Positions 11,334 through 24,600 are shown, numbered from the stretch's first letter. The stretch is DNA of 64,000 nucleotides from Cavenderia fasciculata (GCF_000203815.1 NW_004457729.1:3224674-3288673), one strand, 5' to 3'. The notes: a model not told the origin generated them from the letters alone. Program-made: numbers and translations.

Positions 11334-13577
11334 ATGATGAATAGATTATTAATAATTGTATCAATTCTGTTATTGATATCATTGGTACTATCCGATAGTG
11401 GTCGTGTATATGGTCATGGTGACAATGATGATGATCATATTCAAAAGGATACATTCTCTGAATCGTTCAAGTTTCAACATCCTGTTCATATCAATGTCAA
11501 GTTGATTGGCTTTGCTACGAGCTCTATTAAAGATCTATCAAATCTATTGGATAAATCAATAGAGAATTCAAATAATCCTATCATATTAGACAATGTAAGA
11601 TGTTTATAAATAAAGAGAGAGCAAAGAATTTCATCTTTCTTACTCTAGCTTTTTTACTATAGTTTATAAAAGTACCATTTATTGAACAAAAATATGTTTA
11701 TACTGTATCACAAGTTGGTGATCAAGTAAAAGATGATATACAACAACAAGTAAAGAAATATATTAGTGGTATCAATGTCAATATTAATAATAATAATAAT
11801 GGTAATGATCAACAAGTAGAGATAAATAACTTGTTTAAAAAGAAAGATGCAATGGTTGTACCATTTAATCTAGTCGATGAAATCATCTATAGAGATTATA
11901 TATCAACATCAGATATCTCTACCAACCCAACAATCTATGTTATCAACACTGCTACAGACATTAAAGAGAAATACACGTATTCACAATTGACAGCCGAGCA
12001 GATTGCGCAGTTGGCACAATCCTATCTCAATGCTGGTACGGTCGACGAGAGAAAGCAAATACTACAAGAGAATGCAACCAACCTATACTGCACCACCAAG
12101 GTGTGGCAATCAAGTGCACCACTACAGAAATACAACGAACAGGCAAATGCGGTGATGGAGGATATACAGGCGTCTCCGGGGTCTGGTCGATACGTGTGGA
12201 TTGATTTATCGGCAGATATGCAATCGTTTGGTCCGCTGACCAAGGGTACAGGTACATTTATGCCAGATATGCTGCCAACCAGCAGATTCTCAAACACAGG
12301 ATCACCAAACAACTTGGCGAGAATGGATCCAGCCACTCTTTTAAACTTGGCCACCTTTATTCAAAAGACGACACACATGTTGTTCACTCCTCCAGTGTTG
12401 CGATTTATAAACTATGAATGGGACCAACTCGAGATTCGTCTCATCATGGTGCACGATCACCAGGTCAATCTTTTAGAGGAGGAGCAGTTTGATTGGGAGG
12501 AGATCAAAAACCAGGTCAAGCGCATTCCTTTGCTGCCAACACAATCGATTACCTTTTCTAAAAACTCAATCTCTCTTTTGGACAATGTATATGCTGCTCA
12601 GGCAAAGCAAAACTCTTTACGTGTACATCATTCCGGTTCAAAGGGTACCCAATCGTATTTGGATTCAAAAGAGTTACACCATTGGTTGATCAAGCACAAT
12701 CTCATGTTTATTCCAGACATTGACACTCGCTTTTCTCGTTTGGTCATCCCAGTGTTTTTGTTTGACATTTCTTTTACATCGCTGCTATTGTTGGATAGAA
12801 CTCACCAAGCAGTTTCCTTCCCCGATATGGTCATTGCCATTCAAACTCAGGGTGGTTACACCCCAACCGATAACCAATGCGACCAAAAAATGACCTATAT
12901 CAACCCATCCGATGCAACAAGACCAGTCCTATCATCGATCCTTTCAACTATTTGGGGTATCCCTCCTACCTTTACGACATTATCAAAGAATTTAGATGTT
13001 GATAATAATTATCTATGGTCGCTTGGCAATACTCCCTATTCAGCATTTTCAACACGTAAACAAATATCTTTTTCTCAAAGTGATGCTGCCATTCGAAATT
13101 ATATGTACTCTTATTTGGCAGATTCTTTAAATCATTTACAATCTGTTTTTCATCATTTAGATGTAAGCAAAATTAAATATATATATATACAATTTACAAA
13201 ATTATGAATATTAATATTTATTTTAATTTTAGGAAGAAGAAAGTTCATGGGAAGATTTTAATCAATATAATTCAGATATCAAATCAATTCAAGAATTGAA
13301 TTCCTTGATTACTGATAGTTTAAAGGAAATTGGAAACCATCTTTCTTATCATAGATATCATTTTGCTCATGAATCAATTACAGAGTTAGAGTCATTGACA
13401 TATAACCTCAGCATTCTGATCCGTGACAATCACGACTCCAAGAAACATACATACCTCGATTGCCAATCATCAGTTTTGATATGGCCTGAAGTATTAATGA
13501 CAACAATAACTTGTTGTATGTTTTTAATTGTCTTATTTAGATTAACTAAATCTCAAATTGGAAAATTAAAAAAGTAG
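11334..13577 (+). CDS. Large type I membrane protein with secreted N-terminal domain
   Basis: Three exons: 11334-11594, 11663-13162 and 13233-13577, all phase 0; about 701 residues. Starts MMNRLLIIVSILLLISLVLS, a clear signal peptide. A long lumenal or extracellular domain of ordinary composition follows, with few repeats apart from a short Asn run near residue 125. Near the C-terminus is a single membrane segment, VLMTTITCCMFLIVLF, followed by a short basic tail (KSQIGKLKK). The body contains motifs such as FDISFTSLLLLDRTHQAVSFPD and WGIPPTFTTLS. It may correspond to a plant and protist family of ER/Golgi membrane proteins of unknown function, but I cannot name it with confidence. The signal peptide and membrane segment are seen directly. 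Confidence 0.85.
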
Positions 13578-13670
13578 AAATAATAAATAAATGTTTTAAA
13601 AATATTATTATTATTGTTGTTGATTGGTTATATTAATACTATTATTTATTATTACTAAATTTGGATATTT

Positions 13671-14785
13671 TTAAATAAATGCTTTAATAATTGCAACAAA
13701 GACCATTGTAATAACTAAAATTACTAAAACGAGTAATATACATAGACGAGATCGATAAGATTTGTGTAAATTGTCAGTTTCGACCAATTCCTTGTTGGCA
13801 CCAACCAAACTAGTTTCTGTTTGCTCTAAATTATATTCAATTTGATCGAAAATGGTTCCTTGTTGGATGACAAGAATACTAATGTCCTGTAAGAGTGTCG
13901 AGAGGTCATTGATTGATTTGACAATCTTTTTAATCTCTCTGTCTCTTGACATGACTTGCTCTTCCATTTCGTCAACCAAATCGATTTGTTCCTTTGTAAA
14001 TCCAATCTGTCTAAATTCTTCCTCTTCATCAGATATCTCTTCTTGTTGTTGTCCATTTTTCAACCAATTATAAGTAGTTGCGTTCTTTTGTAATACTAAG
14101 ATAAATTAAAAAAATATTATTAGTCAGGTATTTGATCCAATTGTTGTTAAGTGTTCATTGTTCTTCTTACAATTCAAATAGTTTCTTTGTTTCTTTCTAA
14201 ATGTTTGTGATAATTCTTGTAATTTGGAGGACATTGCAGATTGAATATTCTTTTTTACCTTTACTTCCTCTGCAGTCAAGTCTCTATTGTTTCCTAATTC
14301 TTTAATCATACGATGTGTTTGTTTAAATACCTAAAGAAGAGAAAAGTACAAGTTAATATCTCTATCTAGATAGGTATGATCGATATCTTAGAGACATACA
14401 CTAGCAATACCATCTGTTAGAATATCAATTTTGGAATCATCTCCATCTGCATCGAAATTGGTTATACTTTGTTGATGGAATTTAGATAGCTCTTCCACTT
14501 TTTGATTCGAAAAGATAATAAGACATTGTTAATGAAATGATCATGTGGTATCTCTTTCACTCTCTATATTGAATACATACTCTTTACTTTAATTCTACTT
14601 ATATTTGCTTCTATATCGTGTATTCTGATCCATTGTGGAGCAACTCCTATTGGTTGTAATTGAATGGCATCTCCATGCATCAATGGTTGGTTTGTTCTAT
14701 CTCTTTCATTAAAGTTTCTTGGTCTGCTATTCTTGTATTCATCTTTGAATCTTAAAAAGGTTGGAGTCTTGTCTCTTGTTGCCAT
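13671..14785 (-). CDS. stx16: Syntaxin-16/Tlg2-type Qa-SNARE
   Basis: A t-SNARE for endosome-to-trans-Golgi fusion. Four exons: 14785-14581, 14497-14400, 14330-14171 and 14095-13671; 295 residues. The N-terminal part has the syntaxin-16 pattern PQWIRIHDIEANISRIK plus KMEELSKFHQQ, part of the Habc bundle. The SNARE helix includes RDREIKKIVKSINDLSTLLQ with the central-layer Gln in VIQQGTIFDQIEYNLEQTE. A C-terminal anchor (CILLVLVILVITMVFVAIIK) ends the protein. Syntaxin-16 is preferred over syntaxin-5 or -7 because of the PQWI motif and GTIFDQI. Divergent from cdk7, with 485 bp between the two starts. Confidence 0.9.
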
Positions 14786-15270
14786 TGATTGATTATATTA
14801 TATTATATTATTGATTGTTATATGATTGACGATGAAAGGAGAGGGGGGAGGTCAAGTGAAAGTGAATGAATGTGTAAGTAGCTAAAGTCGACTACTACAA
14901 TAAATATATAAAATGTTGTATATATAAGTCAATACTAATGATCGATTAGAATAGTATGACAAGTTTGCGCAAAGTACTGTAATTGGATGATGATGATGAT
15001 ACTATCTATTCTCTTTTGTGTAGAGATAATAAAAAAGTGTGAATAATAACAAATATTTAATATGCTTTGAGGTTTTTTTATATTCGATTTTGCTTTTTTT
15101 GCAAACACCCACACTACCGATTGGGTGAGAGAGCCAATGAATTTCAAAGTTTTAAAAGATAAGAGAATCCATTCAATCAATCAACCTTAAACTATTACAA
15201 CCACGTATACAAATAATATACGTATAAGTAAATTGATTGATCGATCATCACATCAACAACATTTGTAATA
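14786..15270. promoter_or_regulatory. Divergent promoter region, syntaxin-16 and cdk7
   Basis: This 485-bp region must serve both genes. It contains a 10-bp palindrome TTTGCGCAAA at 14964-14973 and a CA-rich AACACCCACACT element at about 15102-15113. Both are unusual in GC against the AT background. Function is inferred from position. Confidence 0.4.
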
Positions 15271-16633
15271 ATGGAAAGATACAATGTAGAGAAACTAATT
15301 GGTGAGGGTACATATGGTGTTGTTTCAAAGGCTGTAGATACGACAACAAACAAGACAGTTGCTCTTAAAAAGATTAGAAACGTTCAACAAGCCGCACATC
15401 AAGGTGTTGGGTTCTCAGCTATTCGTGAAATGAAAATGTTACAAGAACTTAAACATGAAAATATTATAGATGTATGTAGAGACAGAATAGTTTGTGATCA
15501 TAATCATCATCATCATCATCATCATTGGTTTACTAATCTATCTTGTTGCTTATTTATTTAAGTTATTGGATGTATTTCAACACAAGAGTAATATGTATTT
15601 GGTATTTGAATTGATGGAATGGGATTTGGAAAAGATCATTATGGATAAATCAATCATTCTCAAACCATCAGACATTAAGAGTTATATGAAAATGTTATTA
15701 CAAGGTTTGGATGCATGTCACAAAAATTGGATATTACATAGAGTACATATATATTTATATATATAAAGATGATTATTTATTGGATTGAATTGAAACTGAC
15801 AACAACATTTTATTGTCTATCTATCTATTTATCTAATAATAATAATTAGGATTTAAAACCAAACAATTTGTTGATTGGTGGTGATGGTATTTTAAAATTG
15901 GCTGATTTTGGTTTGGCAAGACAATATGGTAGTCCAAACAAAGTATATTCTCCACAAGCCGTTACAATGTATGAATGACTGATCAAACACACGAAATCAC
16001 CAATCACCAATAACTAATCTAAATTATATTTAATTTATTTTAGTTTCTATCGTGCACCAGAACTATTATTTGGGTCTAGATCATATGGACCAAGTCTTGA
16101 TATATGGTCAGTTGGATGTATTTTTGCAGAACTTATGTTACGTACACCCTATCTACCAGGAACATCAGAGATTGATCAATTGGCAAAAATATTTGCTGCT
16201 CTTGGAACTCCCAATGAAACCATTTGGCCTGTTTGTATTCATTCATTTTTTTTTCATATAACCTCTCTCTTTCCATCTATTCTAATTATTATTTATTTAT
16301 TTATTTTAGGGAGTAACAAGTTTACCAAATTATATTAAATTTACAGATTTCCCAGCAACACCATTTAAACAACTTTTTACAGCTGCTGGTGATGATGCCT
16401 TGGATTTATTAAGCAAGATGCTTACCTTTAATCCATCAGCTAGATGTTCTGCAACTGAAGCTTTGAATCACCCATATTTCACCAATAATCCCAAACCAAC
16501 CAACCCACGTGATCTACCAAGACCAAACGTTAGATCACCAATGACAATTGATGTTAATCCAGTTTTAGGTTCAGGGTTCAAGGATAAACCAGGTCAAAAC
16601 TTAAATCATTCTTTAAATTTAGCAAATAATTAA
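15271..16633 (+). CDS. cdk7: Cyclin-dependent kinase 7 (CDK-activating kinase / TFIIH kinase)
   Basis: Phosphorylates the T-loops of cell-cycle CDKs and the RNA polymerase II C-terminal repeat. Five exons: 15271-15471, 15563-15742, 15850-15968, 16044-16230 and 16310-16633; 336 residues. Kinase motifs: GEGTYGVV glycine loop, ALKKI, NFTAIRE-like helix here [11 protein letters not shown], catalytic DLKPNNLL (typical of CDK7), DFGLA and [10 protein letters not shown]. The C-terminal part DPxPFKQLF-like [19 protein letters not shown] and the PRPN end also match CDK7. The activation loop reads [13 protein letters not shown], so Ser replaces the usual Thr at the second phosphosite and is followed by Pro. 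Intron 1 carries a CAT repeat (15503-15524). Confidence 0.95.
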
Positions 16634-16777
16634 TTATCACTAAAAAAAACTATTAATTTATTTATTTAAGTATAAATAAATATGTATAAACAAAAAAGTA
16701 ACGATATACAATGAACAAATTAGATTAACAATCTTTTTATTATTTTACACTTTTTGATTTGATTTGTTTTTTTTTTT

Positions 16778-19700
16778 TTAACTTAAGATTTTAGATTGTA
16801 ATAATTTAAATTTAGGATGATCTTCACCAAATGAATGGCGAATGATATCAATTGCTTGTTCGATATATATGTTATGCAAACGAGTGTCACCAGTCATTTC
16901 CTCAAAATCTGCCAAGTTTATGAGGATGTCTGCAATCTCTGGGTGTTTCTCACCAAGATCCTTTTTGAGAAGGTTGAGAGCATTTTGGAAGGTAGTTCGA
17001 ACCAATCTTGCATTGAATGATTGTGGAAGGTTTGGTAATCTCTTGGCCTTTTGTTCTTCGACCATAACCTCTGCCAAACTGTTACTATAGATACCAATCT
17101 TTGGATGTTGATTACCAAATTCATCCTTTGTAATTTTGATTGCCTTTTCAATGAGTTGGATGGCAGTTGGGAAGTTTTGCAATGCCATTTCAAGTAAACC
17201 AAATCCATACTGAACCTCGGCATATTCAGAATGTTGGCTACCTACTGCCTTTTCAATGATTGTTTCAGCCTTGGTGTAGTGAGTTCTGGCATGGTCAAAT
17301 TGTTTCTTTTTTCTATAGACATCGGCCAAATTACTAGAGTAAATACCAACCTTTAGATGATCCTTTGCCAGCGATTTCTCGACAATGGCAATAGCACGTT
17401 TGTATTCACGTTCAGCTTGAAGGTACTTGGATTGTTTCTTGTAGACCAAGCCGATACTGTTGAGAATCTCGGCCACTTCGATATGGTCATTGCCAAGATT
17501 GCTCTGTGCAATTTGTAAACTCTTGGCGAATAATTTCTCTGCTTCCTCATAGGCACCCAGTTTTCTGTGAGTGTCACCAAGATTGTGAGTGTAGAAACCA
17601 ACCTTGGGATGATTCTTTGAAAAGACCTTTTCAGCAATAGCAATTGCCTTTTTATAATACTCTATTGCTTCTTTGTAAAAACCATGTTTCTTTTCAATTA
17701 AACCAAGATTATTAAATATTTCTGCTATTTCTATATTTTCATTACTAAATTAAAAAAATAAATTAAAAATAAATTAAATTAAATTAGTTTTCTTTTACTC
17801 TGTTTACTTTCTTTCTTTGGTCGCATACCCAAGTTTATCTTTAATAATTGATAATGCTTTGAAATAAGTATTTTTGGCAGCAATATAATGATCTTGTTTT
17901 CTCATTGTATCTGCTACATCACAAAGATAGAGACCATACATGACATGATCTCTTCCATATTTCATTTCGATAATCTCCAATGCATTGTTGTAGTGTACTA
18001 GTGCCTGTACATAATTTCCTTTTTTCTTTTCAACCAAACCAAGATTTTTGTACAATTCTGCAAACGATGGGTTATACTGTGGTTTAATATTGTTATAAAT
18101 AACCAAAGTTTGGTTATAGTATTCGGTTGCCTTGGCAAAAGATGCCAACTTTCTATAGATATCACCCAAGTTGTTGTAGAGATCTGCAAGTTTCGAGTTA
18201 AAGTGTTGAGTGTGACAGGGATTATCTGAATCTTTTTTGTTGTATCCAAAGAATTTGAACATGATATCCAAAGCAGTTTCATAAAAGTATTTAGCTTCCT
18301 TGTAATTTGCTTTTTTCTTTTGAACCAATCCTCTTAAAATTAATGATTCACATGTTCCAAAATTATCATTTCCCTAAAAAGATAAATAAAAAAAAGACAA
18401 AATATTATTAATATTATTTAGCTAAAGGGACTACTACTATATTTTCATACATAGACAGATTTTGAAATGACAAGAGCCTTTTCAGAAAAGTTTTCACTTT
18501 GATCATATTTTGATTGTTTGACAGTGATGGTTACAAGAGTTTGAATGTCTTGACAAACTGTTGGATGTAATTCACTGTGAAGACTGACATGATAGTCTCT
18601 TGCCATTTCCAAAAATTCAAAGGCAACTTCATAGTAGGAGAGACTGTCGAAAAAGAGACCCAACTGTCTGGTGAGATTAGCCAATGCTTCAAGAGGCGGA
18701 TGTCCTCTTTTGTACTCATCGTACATCTTGCGATAGCCGGTAATAATCTCTGGTTTGGTGAGATTGAGTTTCTTCCAATAGTCGATCATTCGGATTCTAC
18801 CAGTCTCGGTCGACAAGAGTGTAAATACTCTTGGTTGGAGCAAGAGTTGTCTGAGACTACTCCAATCGGCACATTCAACGAGGTATCCTGGCAACACATC
18901 GGCGATACGTGGAGACGGGTTGTTGAGTTGGATAAAGTAGGATGAAAGCTTTTGGATGAATTCCAACTTGTCAGCGTTGTTGTTGGCCGATGCAAAGTAT
19001 CGGTGAGAGACGGCATCGACGAGATGTTTGGAGCGGAAGTAAACATAGGTGCTGTTTCCGTCCATCGTGAGAATAGATCTGGCCGACGAGAAGAATCCAA
19101 AGCTGTTTTTAATGTCGAGTATGGCAAGGATTTCGTGTTCGTACAGTCCGACACCAGACACAGACACTAGCTTGAGAATCTTTTTGACCATTCCCTTGGG
19201 GTAGGATTGATCCTTTTCCCAACGCTCAATGATGCGACTATATAGTTCTGTACAGGTCCATTTGGAGATGGAGGTGCTTGACGGTAGAAGCGACTTGATC
19301 TTGGCATCGAGATGCTCGAATGAGTTGACCGAGTGGACAAGCTCACCTAGTACCGTGGCAAGGTAGAGAGGTGACTCGCATGATGACGAGTTGGCCAACA
19401 GATTAATATTGACCATATCCAAATGCTTACCATACTTGGCCAAGTATTTAGTGATATACTCTACGCGCTCTGCTTTGGTGACCAATGGAATCACGTCCAT
19501 GGGTGCCTCGAAAGCAATGATTGCTTGTTGGGAGGTTGGTTGGGTAGGTATTGTGTATTCATCGGAACCAACCACCAACTTGACTTGGGATGGTAGTGTC
19601 TTGCAGAGGAACAGTATCGACTCTTTGGCCGACTCACCATCGATACGATCCAACTTGTTGACTCCGTCAACCACCCAAATCAACTTGCGTCCATTTCTAG

Positions 19701-21282
19701 TGGCAATATCAAACCAATAGGTCATCTCTTCCTCTAACAACTTTGGATCTTCAGATAGTGGAGTGGTCACTTGATAGTGTGCACGGATGATGGAAAAGGT
19801 GAGTCTGAGAATCTCGAATCTCGATCTGCTGGCCGATGTCACACCAACAAACAGAGCAATGACCAACGTATTGGCAGGATCAATGATCTTTTTGGCTCGT
19901 AACTGGGATAGCCAGTAACAGATGAATGAAGACTGTCCATTTCCACTGTCAGCCAAATTTTGTTGTACAACAATAGGTGTATTACTCATTATATTGTCTG
20001 TTGAATTTGAAATGATATCAGAGTTTAATTTGTCAATCATTGCTTCTCTTTCAGTTGATGATACATAGTTTTTTAATAATGATTTGGCAAAAGATACATG
20101 TTTTTCAATTTCATAGGCAAGTGTTCCTTCTTGACTATTTTGAATTGAATTGAAATGTAAATTTGAATTATTGGTTATAGATGGGAATTGATATTCAACC
20201 TTTTTAACAATATCATCAAATATTTTCTAAAAGAAAGAAAAAAGAAATAATTAATTTGTTGTTTTCTTCTTTTTTTTTTTTTCTTTTCTTTTCTTTTTGT
20301 TTAATACCTTTAATAAATGATTAACATTTGTATAAGATGAAGAAAGTAAATGATGAGATTTGATTAAACCTTTTAATCTATTTAAACGATCGGTTGAAAG
20401 TGGAGTTTCAGGTTCGTGTTGAGAGGCACCAGTTTGTTCTCTGAAATAAAAGAATACATTCTTGGGAGAGTTGGCGAATCTGGTGGCTTTTAGAATCTCG
20501 AGTTCCGAGATGGAACGACCGTGGAAATCCTTGATCCAGTGGTGACTTTGAGCAGCTACATTGAATGACTTGTCATAGTCTTCACCCTCGCTCCATCCAT
20601 ACCGATTGCCAAGCAACGAGATAAAGAATGTGCTCGACTCGACCTCGTCCAGACACGTTGCCATGGTATTCATTCGACGTGACTCGGCACGTGATATACC
20701 CCATCTAAGATCGACAAAACTAAAGTCGATAGCATTACTCTTTGATCTAAAGTAATCTGATAGTTCTGGCATTAGATGAGTAGTTAGATATTCTCGCTCT
20801 TGAGACATATCTAAAAAAGTTGAAGATATAAAGATTCTAACTTTTTTCTTTTTCTTTTTCATCATATCTATAAAGTTGTAACTTGTATTATTCTTTTTAG
20901 ATGAAGAATCTTCGTTTTGACCCAATCCTGAAGATGATGAACCAGCTGAAGATAAAGAAAATAGAGCTTTCTTTTCATTGTGTAGTTGTAGTAACATTGC
21001 AGAGTTGAGTTGATCGGTGCATTGCAATTGACCCTTTTCAACCGATTCACTAACAAATCGATAGTGTGCCACTTTAAGTGCTGGGTTTGACTTTAAGGCA
21101 CTCTTTATGACCATGACCGGTGTCTCACGATCCAACTCTTCCACACCAACCAAGAAATGTGTCACTGTAGCATTGACCAAACTAGATATCTTTGCACCTT
21201 GTTGTACTACATTCTCTTTAATCTTTGACCTCTCTTTTAATGGTACACTATTATGAACAAAGAATATAAATCCATTAAACAT
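16778..21282 (-). CDS. BRCT-DUF4062-NACHT-TPR protein, nephrocystin-3/STAND type
   Basis: Four exons: 21282-20308, 20226-18451, 18374-17808 and 17744-16778; about 1427 residues. Order of domains: a BRCT-like module (residues 1-90, MFNGFIFFVHNS, VTHFLVGVEEL); a Ser-rich linker; a DUF4062/TIR-like domain from about 145 (KVRIFISSTFLDMSQEREYL, VDLRWGISRAES, LLGNRYGW); a NACHT-like ATPase with P-loop region near residue 423 (ADSGNGQSS, Lys replaced by Gln) and Walker B LIWVVDGVNKLD; a winged-helix-like part; and about twelve TPR/NPHP3-type repeats of 42 residues to the end. The exon 2-3 junction is out of phase by one base at an A5 run (18359-18363). Scaffold or sensor role inferred from architecture. 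Confidence 0.85.
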
Positions 21283-21410
21283 TCTATAGAACTTTAATTA
21301 TATAATATAATATATAAATATAATATATCTCTATTTATTATTATTACTTTTAACAAATAATAAATAATACAATAAAGATAATAATAATAGAATTTAACAA
21401 GTTTGAGTCA

Positions 21411-21527
21411 ATGAACAACCCTCTCATCGCGCTGATCTTTGATGAAAAAGGTCAAAATTCAGACATCTTCAAGATTTTTGAAGATTTCAAAGAATGTAGG
21501 GAAGAACTTGAGATATTTGAAATGTGA
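21411..21527 (+). CDS. Possible small gene or first exon (38 codons)
   Basis: Starts ATG at 21411 and reads MNNPLIALIFDEKGQNSDIF and on to FEM, stop 21527. The C-rich codons differ from flanking AT DNA. A GTGAGT donor overlaps the last codons (21524), and an acceptor near 21594 would add a short in-frame tail ending near 21650, overlapping the 3' end of the RasGEF gene on the other strand. No family recognised; could be chance. Confidence 0.25.
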   Translation: MNNPLIALIFDEKGQNSDIFKIFEDFKECREELEIFEM

Positions 21528-21623
21528 GTACGAAATGTAACATATATTTATATAATATATATATATATATATATATTTATTTGATGATTAAAAGTGGGAA
21601 AGAGATTGTTACATCATTATATT

Positions 21624-24600
21624 TTAATATATTTCCTTTTTTGAAAGTTTGTTGAGAGGATTAGTTGGAGACTCTATAAACTTTGAGAATTCATATAGTT
21701 CCTTTTCTGGGAGGATGACCATATCCTTGTCAAGAAAAGTTTGTAATGTATTGTTGGAGGTGAACGAGAGGTATGGATGTTTTTGGAAGAACTGAATGTT
21801 TTTGTAGACATTGGATAATAGAACCATCTTTTTAAAATTAATATGTGGTTCTTCTTCCTCTAGTTGTTGTTGTATGACTTGGTCATCACTGGCGTCAAGA
21901 CTAAAATCATCCAAAGAAGATGATGAAGACAAAGATGAAGATGATGACAATGATAATATAGATCTATGCATTTGTTGTTGCATTTGTTGTTGTACAGTGT
22001 TTGCATTACCGTCTTCCAAAAAATTCAAGTCTTGAAGGAATAACCCTAGATACGGTAGACATGGAACCTCACGCTTTTTCAATGCGTTTCTATAATGTTT
22101 CCAATTCTCGTTGGTCGATATAAACTCTTGCATCGATTTGAATAGATTCGAGTATTTTGAGGGTAGCTGCTTCCAAGTGTCCTTTAGTCTGACAACGGCA
22201 CCGTTGTTGAGTCCCGAGATAATCTCCATAAACGTGTTGTAGTTGTTGATCTTTTTGCATTGTTCGGCGAGTGTAATGAACCGTTTGAGTACTTCCAGTC
22301 GCTTTTTGGGATGTGGGGTTGTCACAACCTCGGTGCTGACCCAATTGGCCACCTTGTTACTCAGAGTGATCAGTGCCATAATATGTGGTGAGTTGTCATG
22401 TTTGGTCTTTGCAACCGTCCACCTCTTATGATACAACTCTTTTAATCTAATTTGTTGGAATATATTAAACTCTATAATAGTCAGCTGTTTTGCAATATCC
22501 AATGGATGATAATCTAAAAATGATTTAGAATATGATTCTTTAATTGTTGCTGGCTATACAAAAGTAAAATTATCAAAGATAATTGATTAATAACATATTC
22601 AATATTCAATATTAATCAAACTTTCTTTGAGAGTTTTTCTTAACATACAATTGCAAAAAAGAAATTATCTTCTTTTTGTATTTTCCCTTTTCCAGTTAAT
22701 TGACCACCAATAGAACCTATTCTTTTCATTGCAAGCAGTCTTCTAAGAACTAGTTCAGAGGCAGAACTGCCAATATTTAAATGTTTGGCAATCCAATCTT
22801 GCATTTGGTAAGCTGTAAATATATGATTTTTATCTTGATTATTGTTGTTGTTGTTTGATGAGGAAGATAACGAAGAGGAGGAAGAGGAAGAGGAAGAAGA
22901 ATTTGAACCAGATCTAGGTGATGATAATAAAAGCTCATTTCTCATTTGATCTGCAAGTTGTTGTAAATTAACCTTTAAAATATCTTGTTTATCAATATAC
23001 TCTCTAACCGCCTTATTTTCCTGCGAGAATTGGTGTAATCTTTTTTGTAATTCTGGATCATCCAAAAAATCTTGGAAATTACAATCAATCCAAATCAATA
23101 ATACTGTTATTACACTATAAACAACAGAAAATAGAATAGAATAGAATATTAATAAATACATATACTTTCCAATTGATGCAACATATCATGACCTACTTTT
23201 GTTTAATAGATTCTGAAATTTCTTCAAATTGTTTTGAGATTTTAGCAGAATGGGTACTTTGAGGAATGGTTTCATACTTTATCATTAGGAAATCAAATAA
23301 TTCCTTTGATGTCATAAAAAAGTGAAAAGATAAAATAAAACTATATACAAATTGTAAATCTACAAAAAAAGAATAAGATTAATACATTTTGGCATACATT
23401 ATATGTTTGTTTGTTTTTTCAATGTATATACATACCAGGCTTATTTTTACTACATAATGTTTCCATTAATTGTATTTTTGGACCTGATACAACACTAAAT
23501 TTGTTATCTTCATTCTTTTCAAATATTAATTTGTTGATATTATTTGAAGAGGATGATGGTGAGTAGGAGGATGGCGATGAAGATGGTTGGTGTTGTCTTG
23601 GTGATGCAAGTACACTATTACCATTGGATGGACTGCTACCTGCACTACCACTAGAGATTCCAGCTAATCTAGGACTACCATTTCCAGATGCTTCATTTGA
23701 TCCTCCTGTTGTTGTGGCAACATCTTCTGAAAAAGATCTACTTAATGATAATCTCAATAGATTAGATGTTGAGGAGGAAAGTGAAGCTGTGATTGATGGT
23801 GATGTTCCACTACTACTAGGACTACTACTACCAGTATTATTACTATTACTACTGCCACTGATACCAGTACTCAACTTTAAAGGTGATGATAGGGATGGAG
23901 AGTTGGGAGCAGATCCATCGGAAGAAGATGCAGTTCCATATTGATAGTCGTCTTCTAAAGGATAGTACTCTTCTTCATTGTTGTTGTTGTGTGGTTGGTT
24001 GTACCAATCATCAGGTTGGTAGTCCCATGAATTGAGTACTTCAACCGATTTGGAACGTGGTCGTTGTGTGCTCATCAACACCATACGTAGTTCTTCTACA
24101 TCAATCTCTGCACCGGATGCAGCCACAGTGACACCACGCCTTCTAGAGCTAGCCTTTAATTTTTCAATGGGTGAGTTGAGTTTGGAGGGTGTTGACAATG
24201 GTCGATAGTTTGGATTTCGTTGTGGTGATAATGATGATGTGCCTAAAGACGCTGGTCTCGTTATTGATGATGGTGAGGAACTTGAAAATGACTTTTTAAA
24301 TGGTACAGGTGGTGGTGGTGGATGTGATCCAGATGAATGTAATAATCTATTTGGTGGTTGTGGTGATGGTGTACTACCAAATCTTGCTGGTAATGATATA
24401 TTATTATTATTATTATTATTATTGGTTGATGTGGTTGAAGTTGTTGATGTCGATGATGATGATGGTTGTGGAGGAGGAGGAGGAGAGGAGATATGTACAA
24501 CAGAAGGTAAATAACTATCAAATGAAGTTGATCGTATGTCTGGGGATTTTACAAGAGGTGTTTTAAAAGTTTGAGGATTATGTGTCGATTTTGATAATGG

